From Rhodospirillales bacterium (lineage in GTDB: Bacteria; Pseudomonadota; Alphaproteobacteria; Acetobacterales; Acetobacteraceae): 13,319 bases of DNA. The stretch is taken from contig JANXXW010000384.1 in assembly GCA_025350425.1 (NCBI GenBank), forward strand, positions 1 to 13,319. The letters run 5' to 3'. A model generated the notes under the pieces. The model was not told the origin of the DNA, ran no database searches, and was given only the letters and a program-made list of their open reading frames with translations. The translations under genes were made by a program, and so were the position numbers. Of the stretch, positions 1-7,742 are shown piece after piece (positions within the stretch are counted from its first letter, which is position 1; each line of letters begins with the position of its first letter).

Positions 1-210
1 TGTCGTTCACCGACGATCCCGCACGGGAAGGCTTGCCGACCGCGCCGGTCATGTAGGCTAGGCCGCCCATCATCTGCACCACCTCGTCCAGCGCCGGTCC
101 CTATGAACACCGGCCGGCGCTGGACGAGGTGGTGCAGATGATGGGCGGCCTCGCCTACATGACCGGCGCGGTCGGCAAGCCTTCCCGTGCGGGATCGTCG
201 GTGAACGACA
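1..210. repeat. 97-bp near-perfect inverted repeat (fold-back) at the window edge
   Basis: Positions 1-97 are the reverse complement of 114-210, with a 16-nt spacer (98-113). I paired the arms base by base (coordinates sum to 211) and found one mismatch, T59 against C152. The right arm and the spacer are coding sequence of the CoA-transferase: the spacer reads PYEHR in the same frame as the downstream gene, which is normal family sequence. The left arm therefore is the gene's own sequence folded back, and it puts an in-frame TAG at 54-56. The left arm may continue outside the window. The likeliest cause is a chimeric fold-back at a contig end (amplification or assembly). A real inverted duplication is possible but would have destroyed the gene. 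Confidence 0.93.
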
Positions 211-893
211 TCATGGGCGGAATGTTCGGCGCCATCGGCATCCTGGCGGCCCTGTTCGAGCGGCGGACGACCGGGCGCGGACGCCTGGTGCAATCGGGGC
301 TGTTCGAGAACAACACACTGCTGGTGGCCCAACACATGGCCCAGTATGCCGTGACCGGCGTGGAGGCACGGCCCATGACCGAGCGGATGCCGGCCTGGCC
401 GATTTACGACATCTTCGACACCAGCGACGGCCAGCTGTTCGTCGGCGTGGTCACCGATGGGCAGTGGCGGGTGTTCTGCGAGGCGTTCGGCCTGCCGCAA
501 TTCCTGGCCGACCCGGAACTGACCACCCAGCGGCAGCGCGTCGAGGGGCGGGGCCGCACCCTTCCGCTGGTGTCGGCGGCACTCGCGCTCTACACGCGCG
601 CGGAGTTGATCGAGAAATGCGAGGCGCTCGGGCTGCCCTACGCCCCGATCGCGCGCCCAATCGAGATGTTCGACGATCCGCATCTGAATGCCTCGGGCGG
701 CTTGGTGCCCGTCACCTTGCCGGACGGACGCGTCACCCGGTTGCCCGCGTTGCCGCTGTCCCTGGACGGCAAGCGCCTGCCGCTGCGACGCGACCTGCCG
801 GGGGCGGGCGAGCATGGCGCGGAGATCGCACGGGAATTAGGTTACGACGAGGCTACCATCGCCCGCCTGAAGGCTAGCGGCGCGCTATCCTGA
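96..893 (+). CDS. Family III CoA-transferase (CaiB/BaiF), 5' part missing
   Basis: C-terminal two thirds of a CaiB/BaiF (formyl-CoA transferase-like) enzyme, which moves coenzyme A between carboxylic acids in the cytoplasm through an enzyme-bound anhydride and thioester. Family members are about 380-420 aa; 265 codons remain. Family sequence can be followed up to GPYEHRPALDEVVQ (from 96), upstream of the GTG at 129 that a gene caller would choose, so 129 is not a true start; the real 5' end is replaced by the inverted repeat. The block GMFGAIGILAALFERR-TTGRG (about 216-291) is typical of the region before the active site. The residue aligning with the catalytic Asp of formyl-CoA transferase is Glu here (GAG 306-308, in LFENN). 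The C-terminal part has the usual PIxxPxEMFDDPHLNA-like stretch (637-693). Acyl donor and acceptor cannot be told. It stops 62 bp before the channel gene. Confidence 0.85.
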   Translation, partial: GPYEHRPALDEVVQMMGGLAYMTGAVGKPSRAGSSVNDIMGGMFGAIGILAALFERRTTGRGRLVQSGLFENNTLLVAQHMAQYAVTGVEARPMTERMPAWPIYDIFDTSDGQLFVGVVTDGQWRVFCEAFGLPQFLADPELTTQRQRVEGRGRTLPLVSAALALYTRAELIEKCEALGLPYAPIARPIEMFDDPHLNASGGLVPVTLPDGRVTRLPALPLSLDGKRLPLRRDLPGAGEHGAEIARELGYDEATIARLKASGALS

Positions 894-955
894 ACATTGA
901 TATTCGACTGACGCGCTGACGAGGGACGATCGGCCCGTTCGCGAGTTGAAGCGCG

Positions 956-2149
956 ATGAAGTTCCTCATCGTCATACCCGCGCTATGCCTGTTCGGCATC
1001 ATCCTCCAGGACGCATTCGAGGTGATGCTGCTGCCCCGTCGCGTGGCGCGGAAGATCCGTCTCACGAAGCTGTACTACCGGGCGTCCTGGAAAGCCTGGG
1101 TGCGCGTCGCCCGCTTTTTCGTGGCGGGTTCCCGGCGGGAGCATTTCATCAGCTTCTTCGGCCCGCTGTCGATCCTGATGCTGTTCGGGATTTGGGCTGG
1201 CGGCCTGATTTTGGCGTTCGGCATGATGGATTGGGTGACACAGGAAACCGGCCATCCATCGCCGCTATCCGAGCAGATCTACATGAGCGGCGTCACGTTC
1301 TTCACACTCGGCTATGGAGACGTGGTCCCGCATAGCGGCCTCGCCCGATTGAACAGCGTGATCGAGGCTGGCACCGGCCTGGGGTTCATCGCCATCGTGA
1401 TCGGCTACGTCCCGGTGCTGTATCAGCTATTCTCACGGCGGGAGGGGCACGTGATCCAACTTGACGCGCGTGCAGGTTCGCCGCCGACCGCGACCACCCT
1501 GCTGTGTCGCCATGCCGAGGCGGGGGCGCTGGCCAAGCTCGACGAGATGCTGCGGGGATGGGAGGTATGGGCTGCGGAGTTGTTGGAAAGCCATCTTTCC
1601 TACCCGATGCTCGCCTTCTATCGCTCGCAGCACGAGGACCAGTCCTGGCTCGGGGCGCTGACTGCGGTCATGGACACCTGCGCAATCATTCTCGTGGGGG
1701 TTGAGGGATTGCAGCCCCTGCAGGCGCGGATGACGTTCATGATGGCGCGGTTGGTGGTGGTGGACATGGCACGTGGCTTCGGTGTGAGCCCTTCTCGTTA
1801 CGACGGAGGCGACCGGCTGACCCATGAAGCCTACACGACGATGGAGGCAAGCTTCGCGGCGGCAGGGCTCGAATGGGCCGGCGGACCGGACGCGGAGGCG
1901 ACCCTGGCCACGTTGCGCGCCACCTACGAACCACTCCTGGATGGACTGGCGAGATACCTCATGCACCCCCTGCCCGAATTTCTGCCAGACGCCAGAAGTT
2001 CGGACCATTGGGACCGGGGACACAGGGGCCTGATCGCTCGCCGCCTCGTGGAGGAGTTATCCATACGGACGGCTCCCATTACCGCGACGGCTCCGGGGAC
2101 GGGGGAGTCGCGGTGGCGCAAGGTGCGCCAGCGCCTGACCCCGGACTGA
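956..2149 (+). CDS. Potassium channel family membrane protein with helical C-terminal domain
   Basis: 397 aa inner-membrane protein. Hydrophobic segments are at about residues 1-20, 66-92 and 134-157. Between the last two lies a pore loop with the selectivity-filter motif TLGYGD (117-122), the hallmark of K+ channels (Ion_trans_2 type), preceded by SGVTFF. After the last membrane helix comes a long soluble region (about 160-370) that is not an obvious RCK/TrkA domain: I see no Rossmann GxGxxG. It is helix-rich, with a conserved-looking block around 209-231 (LLESHLSYPMLAFYRSQHED) and a second around 255-275. I recall similar two-helix channels with this kind of tail in other proteobacteria, but cannot name the domain. 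The tail end (372-397) is low-complexity and basic. ATG 956 is preceded by only a weak ribosome site. The gene converges on the next one with 5 nt between stops. Ion selectivity and gating signal are inferred. Confidence 0.85.
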   Translation: MKFLIVIPALCLFGIILQDAFEVMLLPRRVARKIRLTKLYYRASWKAWVRVARFFVAGSRREHFISFFGPLSILMLFGIWAGGLILAFGMMDWVTQETGHPSPLSEQIYMSGVTFFTLGYGDVVPHSGLARLNSVIEAGTGLGFIAIVIGYVPVLYQLFSRREGHVIQLDARAGSPPTATTLLCRHAEAGALAKLDEMLRGWEVWAAELLESHLSYPMLAFYRSQHEDQSWLGALTAVMDTCAIILVGVEGLQPLQARMTFMMARLVVVDMARGFGVSPSRYDGGDRLTHEAYTTMEASFAAAGLEWAGGPDAEATLATLRATYEPLLDGLARYLMHPLPEFLPDARSSDHWDRGHRGLIARRLVEELSIRTAPITATAPGTGESRWRKVRQRLTPD

Positions 2150-2154
2150 GCCGG

Positions 2155-2763
2155 CTACGACGCCGGGTTCACCCCGTCCTTGCCAACCGTGACGCGGGCG
2201 GTGGAGAAGGTGCCGTCGTCGCCCTTGGCCGCGAACAATAAGACCGTCACACCGGGCTTGATATCCGTCAGCGAGGCCGGAATCTGGGTCACCAATGGGG
2301 TGCCGGGCGGGATGGTGACCTTGCCACTGCGACCGTTGAACGACAGATCGATCTCGCGGCCGGACTTGCCGGTGACGTTGCCCGAAACGGCTGCGTTGGT
2401 CATCGTGGTGTTCGGAAGGTCCCAGGGGAATTGCCCCTGGCGCAATGCGGCACCCGGTGGAAAATAGGTGACGGACAAGGCTTCGAGATCATCGGTACCC
2501 GGCTTGCTGACGATCGCCAGGGACGAGCCCGGCTGGATCTCGTCGATGGACATTTGCTTCAACGCCGTGACGGTTACGGGCTGGTTCAGCTTCACCTGGA
2601 ACTGTGTCCCGTCGCGGGTAGCCACAGTCAGCATGTCGGTGGTGATCGCGGCGGCGGTGCCTCTCACGCGCGTCGATATCGTCGGCATCGGCGTGGATTG
2701 GGCAAAAGCGCCAGTGGCAAGAATGCAGCCGATAGAAGCGAGTAGCGCGGTGCGTCGGAGCAT
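2155..2763 (-). CDS. Exported protein with two tandem DUF5666-like beta domains
   Basis: A signal peptide (positively charged MLRR, hydrophobic stretch, then AFA before QS) predicts export to the periplasm. The mature part is two copies of one beta-rich unit, each about 68 residues, beginning VRG or VSG and containing (S/L)xDIxPG or SIDEIQPG, then a hydrophobic strand, a GDDG/GTDD turn and a (A/L)xVT strand. A linker with FPPGAALRQGQFPWDL and TMTNA joins them; I recall this FP...PWDL...TMTNA linker from a widespread uncharacterised proteobacterial family. No catalytic residues or cysteine pairs suggest a reaction. Start: AAAGGG (2768-2773) lies directly against ATG 2767-2769 but 6 nt from ATG 2761-2763, so the second is preferred; the first would add two residues. 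Function unknown. Confidence 0.8.
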   Translation of the reverse strand: MLRRTALLASIGCILATGAFAQSTPMPTISTRVRGTAAAITTDMLTVATRDGTQFQVKLNQPVTVTALKQMSIDEIQPGSSLAIVSKPGTDDLEALSVTYFPPGAALRQGQFPWDLPNTTMTNAAVSGNVTGKSGREIDLSFNGRSGKVTIPPGTPLVTQIPASLTDIKPGVTVLLFAAKGDDGTFSTARVTVGKDGVNPAS

Positions 2764-2821
2764 AGACATCCCTTTGTTTGCACGCTCGTAACGCCGCCCG
2801 ATGGTGAATAGATGCAGGCCG

Positions 2822-3460
2822 TCACTCCGCCTCGTATTTGCGGCAGAAATCCGCCGCTCCCAGCTTGCGAAAGTCGGTCATCGCGGCGCGCAGCCTTTCG
2901 TGCGGCCAATCCCACCAGGCGACGCGCTGCAGGGCGTCTACCTCATCCGGTGTGAAGCGGTAGCGGTGCAGCTTGGCGGGCACGCCGATCACGATGGCAA
3001 ACGGCGGCACGTCGCGGGTGACCACGGCCCCGGCGCCGACGGCTGCCCCGTTGCCGAGGCTGACACCGGGCATGACGGTGGCGCCATGGCCGATCCAGAC
3101 ATCGTGGCCCAGCACCACGGGGCTCGCGCGCCGCCAGTCGAAGAACTCGGGATCGTCTGGCCCGAGGCCGTAGGCGCTAGAACGATATGTGAAGTGGTTC
3201 AACGCCACGCGGTCCAGCGGGTGGTTGCCGGGATTGATCCGCGTCTGCGCCGCGATCGAGCAGAACCTGCCGATTGTGCTGTAGATGATGTCGCTGTCGT
3301 TGACGACGTAGCTGTAGTCGCCCATCGAGCTTTCAGCGATCTTGGTGCGCGCACCAACTTCGCAGAACCGCCCGAAGGTGGTCGCGCGCACTGAGGCGGT
3401 GCGGTGGATGTCGGGTTTGGCGCCAAGTTCCTTGGCGCCCGAATCTGGATCGTTCGCCAT
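2822..3460 (-). CDS. Hexapeptide-repeat acetyltransferase, xenobiotic/phosphonate-associated subfamily
   Basis: 212 aa left-handed beta-helix acyltransferase of the DapH/LacA/GlmU superfamily, expected to act as a trimer using acetyl-CoA in the cytoplasm. Hexapeptide repeats run from about residue 18 to 165 (for example VRATTFGRFCEVGA and VVLGHDVWIGHGATVMPGVSLG). The GNHP motif (78-81) holds His80, the position of the catalytic His in streptogramin/chloramphenicol acetyltransferases. The stretches GDYSYVVNDSDIIYSTIG, FFDWRR and AWWDW match what I remember of the phosphonate-operon transferase subfamily (TIGR03308-like). The frame is open 147 nt further upstream, but that is inside the oxidase gene; ATG 3458-3460 overlaps the oxidase TGA by one nt (TGATG), indicating translational coupling. 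No phn gene is visible nearby, so phosphonate metabolism is not supported. Acceptor unknown. Confidence 0.88.
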   Translation of the reverse strand: MANDPDSGAKELGAKPDIHRTASVRATTFGRFCEVGARTKIAESSMGDYSYVVNDSDIIYSTIGRFCSIAAQTRINPGNHPLDRVALNHFTYRSSAYGLGPDDPEFFDWRRASPVVLGHDVWIGHGATVMPGVSLGNGAAVGAGAVVTRDVPPFAIVIGVPAKLHRYRFTPDEVDALQRVAWWDWPHERLRAAMTDFRKLGAADFCRKYEAE

Positions 3461-4833
3461 CAGTTCAGGAAGATTTTGCCTGGGTTCATGATGCCGCGCG
3501 GGTCGAGCGCCGTCTTGATCGAGCGCATCACCGCTAGCGCCTCCGCTCCATGCTCCTGTTCCAGGAACTCGCGCTTGCCGATTCCCACGCCGTGCTCCCC
3601 GCTGCATGAGCCGCCGAGGGCCAAAGCGCGCGCCACGATCTTGCGGTCCAGCGCCCAGGCCCGCTCCATCCCGTCCGGCTCCGGCGGCACCAGGATGACG
3701 GTGTGAAAATTACCATCGCCGACATGGCCCACGATGGGCGCCGTGAGCCCGGAGGCGGCGATGTCCTGCTGCGCGCCCAGGATCGCCTCGGCCAGCCGCG
3801 AGATCGGCACGATGGCGTCCGTGGCGATGCCTTTATGTCCGGGCTTCAGCGCGAGCGCCGCCCAGTAGCCGTCATGCCGGGCCTGCCAGAGCTTGCTGCG
3901 TTCCTGCGCGTCTGTGGCCCATCTGAAGCCCTTGGCGCCAAAATCGGCGGCGATGGCTTCCGCGGTCTGCGCCTGCTCGGCGACCGAGGCGGGGGTGCCG
4001 TGGAACTCGAAGAACAAGGTCGGCGCGACGGCGAGGTCCACCAGCTTCGAGTAGGCGATGCAGGCCGCCATCTGCACGTCGTCGAGCAGCTCGATGCGGG
4101 CCACGGGGATGCCGGCCTGCATGATGGCGATGGTCGTCTCGACTGCGCCCTCCAGCGTGTCGAACTGGCACACGGCGGCGGATGCGGCCTCGGGTATACC
4201 GTGCAGCCGCAACTGGATTTCGGTGATGACGCCGAGCGTGCCCTCGGAGCCCACGAACAGGCGCGTGAGGTCATAGCCGGTGGAGGATTTCCGCACCCGC
4301 CCGCCGGTGCGGATCACCCGGCCATCGGCAAGGGCCACCGTGAGCCCCATCACGTTCTCTCGCATGGTGCCGTAGCGGACGGCGTTGGTGCCGCTGGCGC
4401 GTGTCGCGCACATGCCGCCAATGGTGCAGGCGGCGGCGCCGGGATCGACCGGGAAGAACAGACCCTGGTCGCGCAGGTGATCGTTCAATTGCGGCCGCGT
4501 GACGCCGGCCTGCACGCGGCAATCCATGTCGGCCGTGTTCACCTCCAGGATCGCGTTCATGCGCGACAGGTCGAGGCTGATGCCGCCGCGCACCGGCGTC
4601 ACGTGCCCCTCCAGCGAGGTGCCCGCGCCGAACGGCACGACCGGGATGTTCTGGGAATTGCACAGCGCCAGGATGCGCGCCGCCTCCTCCGACGTCTCGA
4701 CGAAGGCGACGGCGGTGGGATCGCCGTGCGGCTGCGTGTCCTCGCCGTGGCTGTGCTGTTCGCGCAGGCTGGAATTGGTGCTCAGCCGGTCGCCGAGGAA
4801 TTCGCGCGCGGCATCGATGGCATCGAGTGGCAT
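3460..4833 (-). CDS. FAD-linked 2-hydroxy-acid oxidase, D-lactate dehydrogenase (cytochrome)/GlcD type
   Basis: 457 aa flavoprotein of the vanillyl-alcohol oxidase fold that oxidises D-2-hydroxy acids such as D-lactate or glycolate and passes electrons to cytochrome c or quinone. The FAD-binding half has the pyrophosphate loop PFGAGTSLEGH (67-77), DPGAAACTIGGM (130-141), the RYGTMRENVMGL block (153-164) and SEGTLG (196-201). The C-terminal half has the family's metal/active-site motifs: GHVGDGNFH (369-377, His370 and His377) and SGEHGVGIGK (411-420, Glu413-His414), ending DPRGIMNPGK. Length is normal for bacterial members of the DLD group. It lacks a signal peptide and GlcE/GlcF-like partners here. 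It is first in a two-gene unit with the acetyltransferase and diverges from the ABC ATPase gene. Exact substrate is not decided by sequence; D-lactate-type is the best guess. Confidence 0.9.
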   Translation of the reverse strand: MPLDAIDAAREFLGDRLSTNSSLREQHSHGEDTQPHGDPTAVAFVETSEEAARILALCNSQNIPVVPFGAGTSLEGHVTPVRGGISLDLSRMNAILEVNTADMDCRVQAGVTRPQLNDHLRDQGLFFPVDPGAAACTIGGMCATRASGTNAVRYGTMRENVMGLTVALADGRVIRTGGRVRKSSTGYDLTRLFVGSEGTLGVITEIQLRLHGIPEAASAAVCQFDTLEGAVETTIAIMQAGIPVARIELLDDVQMAACIAYSKLVDLAVAPTLFFEFHGTPASVAEQAQTAEAIAADFGAKGFRWATDAQERSKLWQARHDGYWAALALKPGHKGIATDAIVPISRLAEAILGAQQDIAASGLTAPIVGHVGDGNFHTVILVPPEPDGMERAWALDRKIVARALALGGSCSGEHGVGIGKREFLEQEHGAEALAVMRSIKTALDPRGIMNPGKIFLN

Positions 4834-4898
4834 GGTGTCCCGTCCGGGCTCGTGGGGTCAGTTGCGGGTTTGGACTGGAGGCCGCAGGCTGGCAAGCC
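4834..4898. promoter_or_regulatory. Divergent intergenic region, oxidase versus ABC ATPase
   Basis: These 65 bp separate two divergent starts (4833 on minus, 4899 on plus), so both genes' promoters must lie here or overlap the coding sequences. I found no convincing -35/-10 pair and no clear operator. The minus-strand gene has a GGGAC close to its ATG; the plus-strand gene has a GGAG about 20 nt upstream (4876-4879), which is far for a ribosome site. The call rests on gene orientation only. Confidence 0.3.
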
Positions 4899-5889
<991 letters not shown>

Positions 5890-6200
5890 AACCACCAAGT
5901 TGAACTTTGTGGAATGCCTGGGTGTCGAGTTCAGAGTTCTATTCCGAGGAACTCACGAAATATTCGTCAGCCACTCTCGGACTGATCTTTGATGATGTCA
6001 TTGCAGCAGTTTCCGGCGTTTACCTTCAACACTGACCAGATTTTCTACTCTAAATTCGTCTGGAGTTTCAGTATCACCTGAACCTCTATCGCCGTAGTAT
6101 GATCGAGGGGATTCCTTGGTCGGGATAATTCAGCAATTTTTCTCTCGCTTCCCATCCGCGCGCTGTTCGCTACGATGCCGGTCGGAACCAGGGGACACAC
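5890..6200. other. AT-richer intergenic region before the solute-binding protein gene
   Basis: A 311-bp stretch with no convincing gene. A hand count for 5941-6120 gives 82 G+C of 180 (46%), against 68% in a coding line such as 5041-5100. It holds a short open frame (GTG 5922 to TGA 6033-6035, 37 codons) with no ribosome site and no recognisable product, a 6-bp inverted repeat (GAGTTC 5934-5939 / GAACTC 5949-5954) with a second GAGTTC just upstream (5927-5932), and a strong ribosome site AGGGGA (6190-6195) for the next gene. It probably contains the promoter of the solute-binding protein operon and perhaps a regulator site. Confidence 0.6.
6124..6129 (+). promoter_or_regulatory. Candidate -10 element for the binding-protein operon
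   Basis: GATAAT differs from the TATAAT consensus by one base and lies 72 nt before ATG 6201, a reasonable distance. No good -35 hexamer is found 16-18 nt upstream, so the promoter would need an activator, or this is chance in an AT-richer stretch. Confidence 0.22.
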
Positions 6201-7742
6201 ATGATATTTCGGGCCGCCTTGCTCGCCGCCGCTGTCGCGTTCGCGCCGGAGGCCTACGCCGCGCCGAAAACTACACTTAACGTCGGCATGGCGGCGCAGG
6301 ACGTAGGGCGGCTCGATCCGCATTTCGCGGTTTCCACCATCGACCGAACGGTTGTGGCGTGGATGTTCAATGGGCTGGTTCGGTTCAAGCCGGGCAGCAT
6401 GGACCCGCAAACCATCGAGCCTGACCTCGCCACCAGCTGGGAGGTTAGCGCGGACAAGAAGGTTTGGACGTTCCACCTTCGCCCCGGCGTCAAGTTCCAT
6501 GGCGACTATGGCGAGCTGACGGCCGACGACGTGGTGTTCAGCCTGCAAAAGGCGGGTGACCCGAAACGCTCGGCTTTTTCGGCGGATTTCGCGGCGTTCG
6601 ACAAGGTCGAGGCGATCGATCCAGCCACTGTGCAGATCACGTTGAGGGATACCGTCCCCAGCCTGCTCGGGCTGCTGACCAACTATTCCGGCGGCTTCAT
6701 CGTCTCCAGGAAGGCGGTCGAGAAGCTGGGCGACAATTTCGCGCGGGCGCCGATCGGCACCGGGCCATTCGCTTTCGCCTCCATTGCGGTCAACCAGTCG
6801 CTCGAACTCGAGTCGTTCCCCGGTTATTTCCGCGGTGCGCCGAAGATCCAGAAGATCAGTTATCGCTTCCTGCCTTCCAATGCCTCCCGCGATCTCGCGT
6901 TTCAGAACGGCGAGATCGACCTCGAATATGGCATGCAGGACCAGACCTGGGTTGATCGGACGCGCAAGATCGAGCACGCCGTGGTGGATGTGTTCGAGCC
7001 TGGTGAGCTGACCACGCTCAGCCTGAACATGAGCCAGAAGCCGCTGGACGATTTGCGCGTGCGCCAAGCGATTGCGTATGCGGTTAACCGGCCTGAGCTG
7101 ACGAAATTTCAGGGCAAGGATGTGGCGCGCGAGGGGCAGAGCGTGATCCCGATCGGATATCTCGGCTTCACGGCGGATAACGGCTTGCCGCAATTCAATC
7201 TGGCAAAAGCCAAGTCGCTGCTGGCGGAGGCCGGATATCCCAACGGCATCACGCTCAAAGTGATACATACCCAGTTGCCGTCGATGCTGGCACAGATGCA
7301 GGTGCTGCAGGCGGAGTTGAAGCGGGCCGGAATCATCCTCGACCTGCAAGTGGTTGAACACGCGACCTACCATCAGATGATCCGCAAGGACCTCAGCAGT
7401 ATGGTGTACTACTCGGCGGCGCGATTCCCGATTGCGGACATCTACCTCACGCAATTCTTTCTAAGCCGGAGCACGGTCGGCACGCCCACGGGCATCACCA
7501 ATTTCAGCCACTGTAACGCAGCGGATGCCGAGATCGACGCGGCGCGGCATGAACCGGACGAGACGAAGCAGATCGCGCTGTGGCAGACGGCACAGCGCAA
7601 GATCATCGCCCAGATGTGCGCGGTGCCATTGCAGGAGACGTTGCAGGCCTGGGTACGCCGGGACGATCTGGACTACGGCTATGACCTGAAGGGCTCATTG
7701 TCGCTCGGGCCGTTGATCACGGAGACGACGCACTTCAAGTGA
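6201..7742 (+). CDS. Extracellular solute-binding protein family 5 (DppA/OppA class)
   Basis: 513 aa periplasmic receptor of the importer encoded around it. An N-terminal signal peptide (about 20 residues, ending AYA before APK, no lipobox Cys) is followed by the SBP_bac_5 hallmark: PDLATSWEVSADKKVWTFHL, RPGVKFH, then LTADDVVFSL (about 73-116). Further family marks are IGTGPFAF (about 186-193), NGEIDLEYG, the VRQAIAYAVNR helix (about 288-298) and the NLAKAKSLLAEAGYPNG block. Length is normal. Start ATG 6201 has AGGGGA 5 nt upstream. Its TGA overlaps the next GTG (GTGA). Family members bind peptides, nickel complexes, opines, oligosaccharides or other organic ligands; nothing in the sequence fixes the ligand here. 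The nearby sugar-acid genes make a non-peptide ligand worth considering, as inference. Confidence 0.92.
   Translation: MIFRAALLAAAVAFAPEAYAAPKTTLNVGMAAQDVGRLDPHFAVSTIDRTVVAWMFNGLVRFKPGSMDPQTIEPDLATSWEVSADKKVWTFHLRPGVKFHGDYGELTADDVVFSLQKAGDPKRSAFSADFAAFDKVEAIDPATVQITLRDTVPSLLGLLTNYSGGFIVSRKAVEKLGDNFARAPIGTGPFAFASIAVNQSLELESFPGYFRGAPKIQKISYRFLPSNASRDLAFQNGEIDLEYGMQDQTWVDRTRKIEHAVVDVFEPGELTTLSLNMSQKPLDDLRVRQAIAYAVNRPELTKFQGKDVAREGQSVIPIGYLGFTADNGLPQFNLAKAKSLLAEAGYPNGITLKVIHTQLPSMLAQMQVLQAELKRAGIILDLQVVEHATYHQMIRKDLSSMVYYSAARFPIADIYLTQFFLSRSTVGTPTGITNFSHCNAADAEIDAARHEPDETKQIALWQTAQRKIIAQMCAVPLQETLQAWVRRDDLDYGYDLKGSLSLGPLITETTHFK

Noticed and set aside
2422..2440. Perfect 7-bp hairpin CCAGGGG / CCCCTGG with a 5-nt loop
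   Set aside because: It lies inside the exported-protein gene, has no T-run, and is explained by the linker codons; not a terminator.
3417..3439. Repeated TTGGCGCC near the start of the acetyltransferase
   Set aside because: It encodes a short GAK-EL-GAK repeat at the variable N-terminus; no sign of an operator or mobile-element end.
3461..3607. 49-residue N-terminal extension of the acetyltransferase frame
   Set aside because: It lies wholly inside the oxidase gene on the same strand, and family similarity begins only after ATG 3458-3460, which overlaps the oxidase stop.
5922..6035. 37-codon open frame starting with GTG in the AT-richer gap
   Set aside because: No ribosome site, no recognisable product, and its length is not surprising for a short low-GC stretch.
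6045..7454. Long minus-strand open frame (about 469 codons) opposite the binding-protein gene
   Set aside because: Its predicted product is Arg/His-rich with no family features, and the plus strand has an unmistakable signal peptide and SBP family 5 motifs. Long antisense frames are common in GC-rich DNA.
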